From Tetragonia tetragonoides (taxonomy: Eukaryota > Streptophyta > Magnoliopsida > Caryophyllales > Aizoaceae): 64,000 nucleotides of DNA. Location: NCBI GenBank assembly GCA_038025085.1, contig CM076139.1, forward strand, positions 43,938,807-44,002,806, read 5' to 3'. The notes under the pieces were generated by a model. That model ran no database searches. It was not told where the DNA came from and saw nothing but the letters and a program-made list of their open reading frames with translations. Of this stretch, positions 21,670 to 32,734 are shown one piece after another. Position 1 is the first letter of the stretch; each line of letters opens with the position of its first letter. Both the position numbers and the translations under genes were made by a program.

Positions 21670-23374
21670 TACTAGCCTGAGATTCTGGCTCACTTATGGC
21701 AGTTACATGCCGTGAAATTTGCACCTGAAGGAAAGGGAGAGGGAAAATACACCAGATGTAGCTGCATGCTCGCGCAAAAGGTAATATATACCCCCTGCCT
21801 TCCTCCTTAATAATTGATATTTTATCTTCTTCTCTATATTTTCTTCTTCAGTCTTAATTTTACGGACAAATGTGGTACTATTGGCTTTGATTATTATAAC
21901 TGTGGATCTTTTGTGGTGGTTGTGAATCATCTTTATGTCTGTTTGTTGTCACTGCTTGCTGTGAACGGTGGTGGTAGTCTTGGTTAATTGGCAGTGCTTG
22001 TTGTTAATTGTATTTGGAACCACTGATTGTGGTTATGTTGATGTTAAATCCAGTTTATTTACAATGATATGCATGAGTTAACACTCACAGGTTACAGGTT
22101 TGATGGGAGATGTATATTTACATTGGCACAGATATATACTAAAACAAGACAGATCTTTAATCAATACTAGTTTTACTGCAGATATTACAAGAAGGATAAG
22201 ATTGTTGCAAATCATTAGTAGAACCCAGACCACAATACGTCCTGGTGAGGTTCCTTTTGTAATTCTCATCATCTACCTTAACTTTGAGATATATATATAT
22301 ATATATATATCATTTACTACATGTGTGGCTATACAAATTCTCATTATTTTATTTGCTGCTTGTTTTCTTTGTGTTTTTTTTTTTTTCCTCCAGGTGATTG
22401 TGTGTGAGTTAAAGAAACTTCCGTGGAAGATCCAAGAGAGCATTTTGTTGATTTGGACTATCTATAACTCCAGCACATGGAGTAGCTTATAAATTATGAA
22501 TTATCCTTAATACTATTTTGATATCTAATTTGTAGTTTTGGCTTGTTTAGAATACAAGTATTTGTTTAGGTTGGAAGGTCTGTAAGCATTGAAACAAGTT
22601 GTAGGCTACTTGGAAACTTATGAATGAAATTAAAGCAGCTTTTGCAAATGTAATTTGTTTGTTAATAGTTTTCATGCCTTGGCTTAAAGAAGTTTGTGAC
22701 CAATAAGCACAAGCAGTAACATACAAATATATACAGGTTCTAGACCACCACCAAAAACAAATTTATATGATGAATGGGCCACGAATTGCTGACTAATTGT
22801 CGCCCAAATCAAAATCTAAAATGCTAACTAGGTATGGTAATTTCGTCGCCCATTAGTAAAATTTGTAGCCCAAAGCGGTCACTTTTGGGCCACAAAACTA
22901 GGATTTCGTACATGCTTTGGGCGACGAATGAAAAAAAATCGTAGCCCAAAACCTTGGGCAACAAACACACATATTCGTCGCCCAACGGCGACGGCGTTAG
23001 GGCGACGACCTTGCGACGAAAATCCACTTTTGGAAACTTATTTTTCTTGTAGTGTCCGCATCCATGGGAAGGTTGCTTATTATAGGCGCTGCTAATATAA
23101 TCAACAAAGTACTTTGGCACAAGTCTATGTATTCAGCTTCACTATTTAGCTCTTTTTAACAACTACCAACAAGTTCACATTGTGTGGATATAAAATACTT
23201 TCCTTGCACTATGTCTATTTTATCCCATACTAATTACTACATCATAGTAACAGAAGTTATCCAATTTGGTGAACCTCTCCAATGTAGTGATCCATGTCTT
23301 TCCAATGAACTATCTACTAAACTCAAATTAGGTGGTGCACCATACCATGCATATTTGTGAAAAGCATATTTACT

Positions 23375-23382
23375 TATAAATA
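23375..23382 (+). promoter_or_regulatory. TATA box of the T2 RNase gene
   Basis: TATAAATA lies 57 bp upstream of the start codon at 23439. This would place transcription start around 23405-23412 with a short leader. Confidence 0.6.
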
Positions 23383-23438
23383 GTGGAAATTATTTTGCTA
23401 ATTATCACTCATCCTCTCCAAGCAAGTAGGTCTTAACA

Positions 23439-24294
23439 ATGGCTTCTCCAAACCCCTCTCACTACTTCATGATGTTTTTGTCTTTCTTCTTCCAATTCAA
23501 CCTCTCATATTCCTCCTCCAATGGTACTCATTGCCAACTAATAGTTCCTTCTAGCACCAATGGCCAAAATGATTCATGTAATGACCAACCTCTACTATTA
23601 CCACCTCCATCCCCATCACCTCTACCTCCCCAAATAATTGACTACTTTTTAATGTCCCTGATTTGGCCTACTAATTATTGTGGGAAAGAAATTAGTTGCA
23701 CTCCGGGGCCGAAAGGAATTCCTTATATATTTACGCTTCATGGTCTATGGCCCCAAGGCCAGATGGTCGATCCATAACTTTTTGTGGTGGCGCGCCTACT
23801 TCGGGTGACACATATTATAAATATAAGGATAAACTACAAATCCTTTGGCCTAATCTACAAATCGACATAGGCATATTGTTTTGGAGTAATGAGTGGTTCA
23901 AGCATGGAACTTGTTCAAAGTTCACTTCTGACTTATACTTTGGAAATGTTATAAAGTATATGCAAGATGATTACAGTGACATCCTAGCCCAACTACGAAA
24001 TGCAAGTAAATAATCTCTTGTTTTAATTGCTTACGTATGCTGAGTTTTTCCTTTCTTCTCACTTTTATTTTTAAATGGTTACTTCTAGGAATTAAGCCTG
24101 GCGATAACTTGACGGAAGGTCGGGTAAATGCTACATTCAGAGGGCAAGAGCCGATCATTGTTTGCGATAGCAAATATGGGCAATACTGGATAGAGTTGCA
24201 TTTTTGTAGAAGTTCTGATGCAGAAACTGCTATAAGTTGCAATACCCTTGGAAGAAAACCACGTAGTAATTGTAAAACCCAATTCAGCTTTTGA
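23439..24294 (+). pseudogene. RNase T2 / S-like RNase, frameshifted
   Basis: T2 RNases are secreted or vacuolar endoribonucleases. The N-terminus (MASPNPSHYFMMFLSFFF) looks like a signal peptide. A Pro-rich insert (PPPSPSPLPP) precedes the IIDYFLMSLIWP strand. CAS I is FTLHGLWP, with its catalytic His intact. CAS II reads WSNEWFKHGTCS: the first His of the usual HEWxKHGTC is Asn, while Glu, Lys and the second His remain. A 1-bp loss near 23772 puts CAS I and CAS II in different frames; the ORF stops at 23775 and resumes in the other frame. An 83-bp intron (24006-24088, GT-AG) separates the last exon, which ends with a Cys-rich tail and a stop at 24292. Unless the frameshift is a sequencing error, the gene is inactive. 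Total length (about 255 codons) suits the family. Confidence 0.82.
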
Positions 24295-24396
24295 TATGCA
24301 AAGCTAAAAATATGTAATGGAGAGCCACACATTTAGTGGATGATTATAATGTCATCCTAATAAAATTATATTGTATTTGTAGTTGGTAAAGTTATA

Positions 24397-24518
24397 CACG
24401 CATAACAGTACCAAAAGAAAATTTATTTTGGAGCACAAGTTCCTAATCAAACTCATTTGAACAAATTAAACCAGTTATGATTAGGAACTTGTATGAGGTT
24501 GATGTACTGTTATGCGTG
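24397..24518. mobile_element. Small MITE-like inverted repeat
   Basis: The ends CACGCATAACAGTAC and its complement GTACTGTTATGCGTG, plus a second inner pair around AAGTTCCTAATCA, form a 122-bp hairpin. AAGTTAT flanks both sides (24389-24395 and 24519-24525) and may be a degraded hAT-type 8-bp TSD. Confidence 0.6.
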
Positions 24519-24636
24519 AAGTTATGAACTAAGTTTTTTTTTTGGTGACAAGTTATGAACTAAGTTAAAGTGAAAACCACTTGTTATGTAAGAAGTTATG
24601 AACTATGTGAACTGCAATTCTAAACCTTTTGTCATA

Positions 24637-24811
24637 GGATTTGGATCCCTTCCAATACTTTATTTCCCGCATTTACTTATTACACTTGTGGATGCTTGAC
24701 AAGTGTTAAAGATTTTTACCTTTTTTATTTGTAAACAACTTAATACGTGGCAAACGTCCACAAGTGTAATGCGTAAATGCGGGAAATGAGTATTGGAGAG
24801 GATCCGAATCC
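24637..24811. mobile_element. Mutator-like MITE with 9-bp TSD
   Basis: A 175-bp element whose arms pair over about 56 bp (GGATTTGGATCC... against ...GGATCCGAATCC, sharing TTTCCCGCATTTAC and TACACTTGTGGA). It is flanked by a perfect 9-bp duplication, TTTGTCATA, at 24628-24636 and 24812-24820, the length typical of MULEs. It encodes no protein. Confidence 0.85.
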
Positions 24812-24820
24812 TTTGTCATA

Positions 24821-25644
24821 TGGGTAAGTTTTTGCCTTTTTCGGAGCGTTTGCGGCTAGGTTGGGGCGATGTACTTCACTTGAGTTGAACTTCTTGCCCT
24901 GTTTAGAGGTATGCTTTATACTTTGAACTAGGGATTCTGCCCTTACACGTTACTGCAGGCTCCTCATCTGATTCCTAGTGCTAATTTTCATCTTCTCAAG
25001 CAGCTCTTTGCTCGTATAGAATGGTTGTACATTTTTGTCCTAGTTTATGATGTGGTTGATATCTCAGGACACTAATGGAATATCATTTAACAAATTGAAA
25101 TGTTCTTATGTATGTTAATTTATTATGTAAATTATGGGAATACTTAATTTCGTGAAAAGAAATAAGTATTTATAAGCCATGACAATAATTGAACAAAAAT
25201 TATTTACTCTGTATTTATCTATTTATATGGGCATTCACAAAATCACAACTAATGTGCTTGAACTTACATTGAATAGTTGCTCAAACTTGCATCTAAAGCT
25301 TGGACATTGCAAATTCAATTATTATTAAAGGCGAGTCTTTTGGAATGTTTTATGGTATATCTTAAACTCTATTGGAATGTTTAGTAAACAAAAGCTAAAT
25401 AGTACAGAATAAGAACTAGAAAGATTTTTTTATTAAGACAGAACCATAATATTTGGGAGGAAGTAGCTTTCCCTTAGTCCGCCCAGGTTCGATTCTCATA
25501 CTCCCCCTACCCTCATTTTTCGTAAAGCAAAGAAAAAAGAGAACAAACCCATGGCCACTAAGCATTTTATTCCCGACCTAAAATCCCCAACTCCCTTTCC
25601 TGTACAAAAGAACTGGAAGAACTTTCATTATCGCCATCATCGAT
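24821..25644. other. Intergenic stretch, no gene
   Basis: A motif GGTTCGATTCTCA at about 25487 resembles a Pol III B box, but no matching A box or tail was found. Confidence 0.4.
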
Positions 25645-27691
25645 CTACTTCTTCTGGGCCTTCAGCTCCTTGACTCTTTCCTCGGTATCCTTCAGTGCTT
25701 TCCCATATTTGCTTATCAACTGGTATTCCCATATAAAGCAGGCAACAATTAGTAGCCATCAAGTGTTCATATAAATTACTGTAAGTATCAAAAAACATGG
25801 TCGACACTCAACAGTGTGAAATTAGAAATAAAAGCCGAAACAAGGTCAGACAGACAAGTCATGTATTAGGAGTAGCAGAGCAGAAGGCTATTGTTGTTCA
25901 AGGAATACCAAATTCAGGATGCGCAATCGAACAGAAAGTTCACCTCCTCAATTTCTTCCTCAGAAATTAGTAGTGATGGCCATATCATGATATTATCACC
26001 AGCCACACGAACTAACATCCCATTCTTCTCGCATTGTGCCCCGAAATATGCAGCTACTCCTGTATTGTTAACATAATAGTGATTTATTTGTTAGATCATA
26101 AAAGAATAGTAAGAATGTACTTGTGGGGACAATTAAATGCAATTAAATAGAGACATAAGCTCCTAATCAAAGGAAAAAAGATAAGAGCAACAGAAAGATT
26201 ATAATTTCTATTGATGAGATTTATGATTTTGTGTTCCCAGCATAATGAAGGGCATCATGCCGAAGACATGTATAACTACAGAGGACAGCACTCAGAGATT
26301 TGATAGCAACAAAAGAATGTCGACTTACCCCATTCAGGAGGAAATGGATCATTTGGGGACTTATTGACTGTGAATTCCGTTCCAAGAATTAAGCCAGTTC
26401 CCCTAATCTGCAAGGAAAAATAATTATACAACATTCTAAATAGCAGCAAGAACATGCACTGGTTGATAAAGACATTGAAAAAATGAAGATATAGATACCT
26501 CCCCGATAATAGGACTGTCAGCAAAGGCTCTCATCCCATCTTGAAATCTTGGTGCAAGGTGTCTTACTCGCTCAACTATATTTTTATCCCTGGAATGAAG
26601 ACGATATTAGCTCTTACTCAACTTTACACAGAACCATAAGAAATTCATTATCCATGGCAGCAGTTCATGGGCGGCTGAACTCTAAGCCTAGGCTTTAAAC
26701 AGATAAATACAGTAATGTTAAATCCTGAACTACAGCAAACTTAACCATGGGAGCTAACTAATATTCCTGCCTTCCACTTATTCACTTTCGGTTTTTTTCT
26801 CAAACTTCCCACCTTCATTTAGAATTTGAAAGGCCCATGAGTTGACCAAGAGAAATGGAGGGGATGGGGGATGTATGAGAATGACTTCACCAAGCTTGGT
26901 TCACATTGTTCGAAAGATTGCTCTCTTCTTAATCGAACTCAGAATGAAACTGAAAGAGGCCAAATAAGCTGCTAATGCCCCTGGTAAGCATTGACCATCA
27001 TATCCACAATAGCTTGGCTACCCCCCCCCCCCCAAAACCCAAAAAAAAAAAAAAAAAAACCTCTGGCACTGACACGGAGACACTGTGCACAAGACAGCTT
27101 AACCGTAGACATGTGATGCGATATATATTAGTATATATTTAACCTGCCCCATTTAATCCAACCACGACCCTGCCCCCAATAAACAAAATTAGAAACGGAG
27201 AAAGAAACAGAATTTTGCGATGCGAAAACCTTCTAATCTAACTTTTGGTATATTTACAAAATCGGAGTTTCTTGGTGGAAAACCATACTTGTACAACCTC
27301 AGTGATTCAAGTGCAACAGCACATGATACTGGGTGCCCGGAATACGTGAACCCATGGGAAAATGAACCTAAAAGTCCAAAAATGAAAACCATCAATTACG
27401 TCTTATTAGAGAACATAATAAAAAGGTTTTGATTTTCTACATAGAAAGCATAATCCATACCAAGTTTGTTGCTTTGAGAATATTTAACATCTGCGACTTC
27501 AGGGCTTACAAGAACAGCTCCGATGGGCATGTAAGCTGAAGATAGAGCCTGTACGAACAAAGGATAACAGATGAGAAGAGCCTCCAAAACCAGAAAACTG
27601 ACATTTTGAAAATCAAGATATATATCCATACCTTGGCTAGAGAGACATCGGAACCGAACATATGCCCGAGCCTTCTAAATGCATAGATGAC
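25645..27691 (-). pseudogene. GABA transaminase, 3' portion only (seven exons)
   Basis: GABA-T is a PLP enzyme, usually mitochondrial, that converts GABA to succinic semialdehyde. The minus-strand exons are 27691-27632, 27548-27461, 27367-27289, 26589-26499, 26407-26329, 26059-25944 and 25719-25645. All have GT-AG borders and compatible phases, giving one open frame to the stop at 25647-25645. Recognised blocks are LAKALSSAYMPIGAVLVSP (with the PLP lysine), [53 protein letters not shown] and the ELKAQKK terminus. The first exon lacks eight codons present in homologues (between FGSD and VSLAK), including a conserved Asp. All exons before VIYAFRRLG are missing, roughly the N-terminal two thirds, including the PLP-phosphate and Asp-Glu sites. 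Upstream lies DHHC sequence instead. No activity is expected. Confidence 0.9.
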
Positions 27692-27902
27692 CTACATGAA
27701 ACAGAAAGACGGGATTTCAGAAAAAAGGACAAGCAAATGTCACTTGCATAGAGAAAGAAAGCAAGCAAGCAAACATAAAGTCGGTATTTTCCAAATATTC
27801 CTGCCAGACAAGAAGATTGTCAAAGTTTTAACACAAACACCAACGTATTCCCTCTGTCCAAAACTAGCTATATGGCATTATGGCCTAGTAGTAACGGGTC
27901 TG

Positions 27903-28092
27903 AATAAGAAAATAATTAGAGATGACCTGCAAAATAAGTATGTAACAATTGTTGGTATTACCAACCATACAAGTGTCTAAATATAGTGTCAAAATAAGAA
28001 AATAATTAGAGATGACCTGCTGTACAATTGTTGGATAGAAAAACCAAGTGATAAGATGGTACTACCAACCATACAAGTGTCTAAATATAGTG
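27903..28092. repeat. Imperfect tandem duplication, about 90-100 bp
   Basis: Both units (27903-27989 and 27993-28092) begin AATAAGAAAATAATTAGAGA and end CATACAAGTGTCTAAATATA. They lie exactly in the gap between the last DHHC exon and the first GABA-T exon, so they mark the junction of the two gene fragments. Confidence 0.85.
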
Positions 28093-28118
28093 AGATATGA
28101 TCTCTATGGAGTATCTAC

Positions 28119-30708
28119 CTCAGCATTGCATAGAGTACAAAATAATGCATCTTCTCCATTGCCCTATTGCTCCTCCACATCCTCCTCTTTTTGGCAGTCT
28201 TCATGAACAAACAAAACGCAGAAGATTCCTCCAATACAGTACAAGATGATTGCTTACTTTCATTCTGTACAGGTTCATTATTTTTAGGAACCTCCTTCGC
28301 AGAACCAATCTTACTCAAGTTACTTGCCATCGTCGAGCTCCTGGAAAATGAATATGGAGAGGAGTGGCCATCTGCACCATGTTCATCAAGTCTGCCATGT
28401 ACACCCTTGGCTGATGGCTCGTGTTTTGTATTAAAATTACTGGTACGGTGATCAAATTTAGACATGATTCCTGGATCCGCAGGATTGATTGCAGTAGACC
28501 ATACGTAAAGAATGAAAACAATGAGGAGCCTACATATAGCAACATCCATGAGATACAAGTGAGAAAGAAGTCTCCTATAGAAAGGAGTACTGTAATAAGA
28601 CACTTATGTTATATGCACTCAGGGAAAAGGATAGGGTATAGATATGAGACTTATAAACATGAGTCCAATCTTTGGAAACAGTTGCAGTGTTGCATACTTG
28701 CATTCATACAATAAATAAATAAACAAATAAAACCTTTTAACTTATTCATATTTACGATGGGCTGGAGTCAGGAAATCTTTTGAGAAATGTGCTGCTCATA
28801 AACAGTCAATCAATCACATACCCACAAACCATTTTTCAAAAAGTAACATAAATGCATGCTCACATAGCCTACTTAGGATATCTATTATTAGGCTGAGGCA
28901 TATATTTATACACCTTTATCTTTGTCTCTTATTTCACATAATAAGCCCAATCGATTTCAGTAAAGTATTTTAATCGATATTAGTAATTAAAGAAGAAATG
29001 TAATATAAATCAATGGGAAAATCAGATCATTGATGCAAAATTTGTGATGTGTTGCTGGAAGCTTGGTAGCTGATGTTGAATATAGCCCAAATGATGTTGC
29101 TGACCTCTAATTCTCCCACATGAATGGCATAATTTTTACCTTAATACTAAGCTAAGCAGCAGCCCAACTGTCCACAGAAGTGAGAGCATCTGTGCTAAAG
29201 TTTAGGGTACACAGAGTTCCAACCGGACACCATAATTTGAGGGACGGATAACTCTACCAAATGATCAATTGAGATGGACCATCAGTAATCATCAAATCCG
29301 TGAGCTGACTGTCTTTGACTTTGCAACCAAAACTATTAAAAAATAAATTCAACGCCTCCATTGTTCATCGATGTTTACTTCACTCTACAGAAATAGGATC
29401 TTCCCACCATGTACAAATGGCAGACAACAATGTTGGAAAACAATATCCCTCTCACAGCGGCACAATACTCGTAGGTTAAGCTTAACAAACACTTGCTAGT
29501 CGTCCCTCCAGCACACAGGGATCAGCCCTACGCACTGGGAACGAAGCATAGAGCTTACTTTAGCCAATTGTACTGGAGTGGTTCATCGTCAAAAGAACAA
29601 CAATGGGTTGTATCATATGCCAGCCTGTGTTACTCTTTCAATATTCCAAAACAGGCATAATAGTTTAGGAGAGTCATTTAGGAACAAGTATGCAATCAAA
29701 TCAAGAATTTAAACAACTTTTAACCATGGTGGAGTAAGAATGAGGGTAAGGATTCTAAGGAAGAAATCACAAAGCACCATAAGAAGAAAGACAATTAGAA
29801 AACCATAGACCAAGAAAATTATCTTGATTATACATACCACTGGAGAATATGCGGCAATGAGGCAATACTCCCATATTCGGCCTCCAAGGAAAGGAACAAG
29901 AAAAGCAATAGAATGCGACAACCAGCAAGAAAAATACAGTTATTGCAACAACCTGATCAGAAAATGAAGAAAAACAAGTTAATGTACCACAGAATGTTGA
30001 AGGCTTGAAGCATTAGTTCACCACTAAACAAAATATATGTACCCACAAAATGAACTTCGCGAACTTTGATGAATAAAACTGTATTATTAACATCTGTGGT
30101 ACATATTCATAAGATCCTGAATGCATAGAGGACGACCAACAATATATTATTCACGGTCAAAATATGTATTGTTTATCAAATATTCAAATCCCATTTCAGG
30201 ACCCTCATCTAATAGCTAGCTGCTGAATTAGCTTTGTCAGTTCATTCATGGATCTCAAGAAAGAAATATAACTTGATGTATTCAGGAATTTCAACAAAAT
30301 GATGACACTCCCAAAGAAAAACAAAAACAGAACACTCAAGTTGGGGAATCATATGAACAATGCACCAACATATATCTGCTCAAAAAAAGAGAAAGAACAA
30401 ACCTACTACCTTCAGTACTTCAAAAAACCGTCCTAACTAACTGAAAGATGAACAGTGATAATTATACTATGCAAAACAGATAACCCACAAGAAGAAACTC
30501 GGGCAAAAAATTCAAGGTATAATTTCAAGTATAGCAAAAATAATCGAAACAGTACATTAAACAAGAGAATAAAATCAACAAAAACCCAAAACAAAATACT
30601 AAATAAGTACAAAAAAAATAAGTAACAAACAATGAGACAAAAAGAATGAACATAAAGACAAACCTGAAATGTTTGAGCTGGTAACTGCCATCCATGTTTC
30701 CTCACCAT
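28119..30708 (-). pseudogene. DHHC-type S-acyltransferase, 5' portion only (three exons)
   Basis: Plant DHHC proteins attach palmitate to Cys of membrane proteins. Exon 1 (30708-30664) encodes MVRKHGWQLPAQTFQ. Exon 2 (29952-29838) covers the first membrane segments (VVAITVFFLLVVAF, then GGRIWEYCLIAAYSPV in a shifted frame). Exon 3 (28529-28119) contains YVWSTAINPADPGIMSKFD, a Ser-rich linker and, in another frame, EDALFCTLCNAE just before a GTAGAT donor. Lesions are an extra T in exon 2 near 29909, a 2-bp loss at the start of exon 3, a frameshift near 28205 and an in-frame TAG near 28165. The Cys-rich domain with the catalytic DHHC and the remaining membrane spans are absent; GABA-T exons follow on the same strand. 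The promoter side carries a GA-rich stretch. Confidence 0.88.
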
Positions 30709-30789
30709 AATTTCTGCTAAAAAAAACTGCTCAAATTTGCAGCAAAATAGCTCAATTTTGAGGATCAAATTGGGGGTAAAGAATTGGAG

Positions 30790-30855
30790 AAAGAAAAAAT
30801 AAACCCTAACTGAGAGAAAGAGAAAGGAAGAGAAAGAGAAAGAGAGAGAGAGAAT
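30790..30855 (+). repeat. GA-rich tract in the DHHC leader region
   Basis: Repeated GAGAAAGAGAAAG units (CT-rich on the gene strand), about 80 bp upstream of the DHHC start codon. This suggests the original 5' UTR came along with the fragment. Confidence 0.6.
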
Positions 30856-31455
30856 GGGAAAGTGGAGGAGAATAGTAGATGGCGTTATTGTGCTGTGATC
30901 TCTGTAATGTAAGGCAAAGGCAACACAAACAGTGGATTAAGTTGGAAAGTAATTAAGTAATTAATAAATGTAATTAAATTGAAAAAAAAGGCAGGAAAAT
31001 TATTCTTTTGCTGGAAGGAAAGTCATCGCAAAGGTGCAGCGGAGTTGGCTGTCACACAACACGACCGCGTGGTTCACACGCGTCCATGCACGGTGTTTGG
31101 GCCACGTGTCATTTTTGTTTAAATAAAAAAAATTACGATTTGGCGGAAATTACAAACGTCCGACCCAATTTCTGCGAAAAAAAAAATTACCTCGGACGGC
31201 GTCAACGGCACTTCTTGGTCGCCGGAAGACATTTGCGGTCATTCCTTGCTTGCCGGTGAAAGAATGTTGGTGAATGTGGGTGGGTGTGAGAGTGGGTGGG
31301 TGTGGTAGAGAGGGAGAATTGGTGTGGGAGAAAGGGAGGAAGAAGGGTGAAAATGTGAGCGGGGGCAATATTATAATTTCCAAGGGCGGTGATAAATAAT
31401 TTTACGACGACAAATAGTAACACCCTTATTAAATAATACCACTTCTTACCGCACA
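30856..31455. other. No gene recognised
   Basis: Mixed-composition sequence with CCACGTGTC and CGGCGTCAACGGC motifs. Minus-strand ORFs here are composition-driven (ACACCCACCC repeats near 31280). Confidence 0.45.
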
Positions 31456-31812
31456 CACTACAAAGAAAACCAATTTTCGCTACGGATTGAGCAACCAAAT
31501 TATTTTTCCGTAGCTAAATTAGCTGCGGAATTAACTCTGTAGCCAATTCGCGGCGGAATTGATTCCGCAGTAAAATTAGCTGTGGAATTTCAAAGTTCCG
31601 CAGCTAACAAAACTATTTTAAAAAAGAAAATAAAATTCAGTTGCGGAGTTTATGATTTCCGCAGCTAAAAAATTCTAAATTTATTTTTTGAAATTATTTG
31701 CTGATAATCGAAAACAAAATTATTTGGATAAAAAAATTAGCGGTGGCAAAATTTTCATTCCGCAACAAAGTTAGCGGCGAATTTATTTAATTCCGCAGCA
31801 ATGTTATTCACC
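31456..31812 (+). mobile_element. Left end of a second CACTA-like element, truncated
   Basis: It begins CACTACAAAGAAAAC and carries a dense subterminal array of TTCCGCAGC / GCTGCGGAA motifs in both orientations up to about 31812. These motifs differ from those of the 20-23 kb element. No matching right terminus occurs in the window. Confidence 0.6.
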
Positions 31813-31854
31813 GCTTGATTACATTTACAATATAACCATAATTTCACTAAAACA

Positions 31855-32235
31855 AACATCATTTCATTACTAAATACACTAAACAAAGTAATAAAGCGAC
31901 AATTATAAAGTAATGAAGCCACAGTAGTAATATAATGAAGCAACAGTTATAAAGTAATGAAGTCAAATTTATTAAGTATTTCAACCTTTCCAAGTGTATT
32001 TTTAAATTTTTTTGACAAAAGGCTTATTGTTTCATTACCAGCACGATTGACACTGCTTTATTACTAGACAAGGACAACCATCGCTTCATTACAACACACC
32101 CACAAGTACACTACAATACACCAATTCATTACCAAATACACTAAACAATGTAATCAAGTGACAGTTACAAAGTAATGAAGCCATAGTTTTAAATAATGAA
32201 ACAAGAACTATAAAGTAATGAAGTGAAATTCATTT
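31855..32235. repeat. Degenerate repeats of AAAGTAATGAAG / TTCATTAC
   Basis: The 12-mer and close variants recur many times in both orientations. This is probably interior sequence of the truncated element just before. Confidence 0.55.
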
Positions 32236-32469
32236 GTTTAAAAAAAAACCTTTTGTTTTATTTTGAAAAAAAAAAAGTGGTGGATATAGCCAACTTGACT
32301 ACACCAAACAATTGCAAAGTTATGTCTTACGTGGAAGTAGACGACGGACAATGAACTAATTTTATATAATTTATAGTAGTTTATACACTAATATAAGCCT
32401 CGAGGCATATGCTGTAATGATAAAGGACAAATTAATATAATAATTTATCAAAAAAGTACACTAATATAT

Positions 32470-32655
32470 ATAAGCTCCAAGGCATACCACGTAGTGATAA
32501 ATAACGAATTAATAAAGTAGTAACGACTACGATGGCGCAATAATAATGGGTTCGATTCCGGGCTATTATGTCTCACATCTCGTGACTAGAGGCCAAAACA
32601 GAATTTATAGAAGCGCCTAGAAATAAGCCAATCGTGTTTTTTTTTCTTCTTTTTT
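32470..32655 (+). mobile_element. Possible tRNA-derived SINE
   Basis: A box A-like segment (ACCACGTAGTGATAAATAA, about 32488) precedes a box B match, GGTTCGATTCC (about 32550), and the unit ends in a T-rich tail at 32636-32660. A partial related copy (AAGCCTCGAGGCATATGCTG) lies 100 bp upstream. No TSD was seen. Confidence 0.35.
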
Positions 32656-32734
32656 TTCGTTTGGTATTGAGGGAAAGAAACCATTGTCAATTGTCAAAGG
32701 TGTATATCAATGAATGAAAAATGGACACAATATT

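Larger units (their letters stand above)
20007..23054. mobile_element. Non-autonomous CACTA (En/Spm) DNA transposon
   Basis: The termini are CACTACAAGAAAAA (20007-20020) and its exact reverse complement (23041-23054), the hallmark of plant CACTA elements. Both ends carry subterminal arrays of short degenerate motifs of the GGGCGACGAA / GGGCCACGAA type in both orientations (about 20029-20225 and 22770-23030), as expected for transposase-binding repeats. The 2.5-kb interior has no transposase ORF, so movement would need a transposase supplied in trans. The expected 3-bp TSD is not clear (CTA left, TCC right). The interior looks like gene leader and intron sequence: a CT tract, GT-AG-like junctions and T-rich stretches. 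Confidence 0.9.

Noticed and set aside
22100..22492. 130-codon ORF in the CACTA interior
   Set aside because: Includes a (TA)n stretch and a poly-T tract and has no domain; probably not coding.
25485..25510. SINE with box B GGTTCGATTCT
   Set aside because: No box A, no tail and no TSD.
25645..30708. Functional DHHC-GABA-T fusion protein
   Set aside because: The DHHC exons contain frameshifts and a stop and lack the catalytic DHHC; only a chimeric transcript is plausible.
25400..31100. Helitron boundaries around the DHHC/GABA-T chimera
   Set aside because: I looked for a CTRR end with a hairpin near 24.8-25.6 kb and a TC start near 30.9-31.2 kb on the minus strand and found no convincing pair.
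31855..32235. CRISPR-like spaced repeats
   Set aside because: Repeats are degenerate, in both orientations and irregularly spaced in a plant nuclear context.
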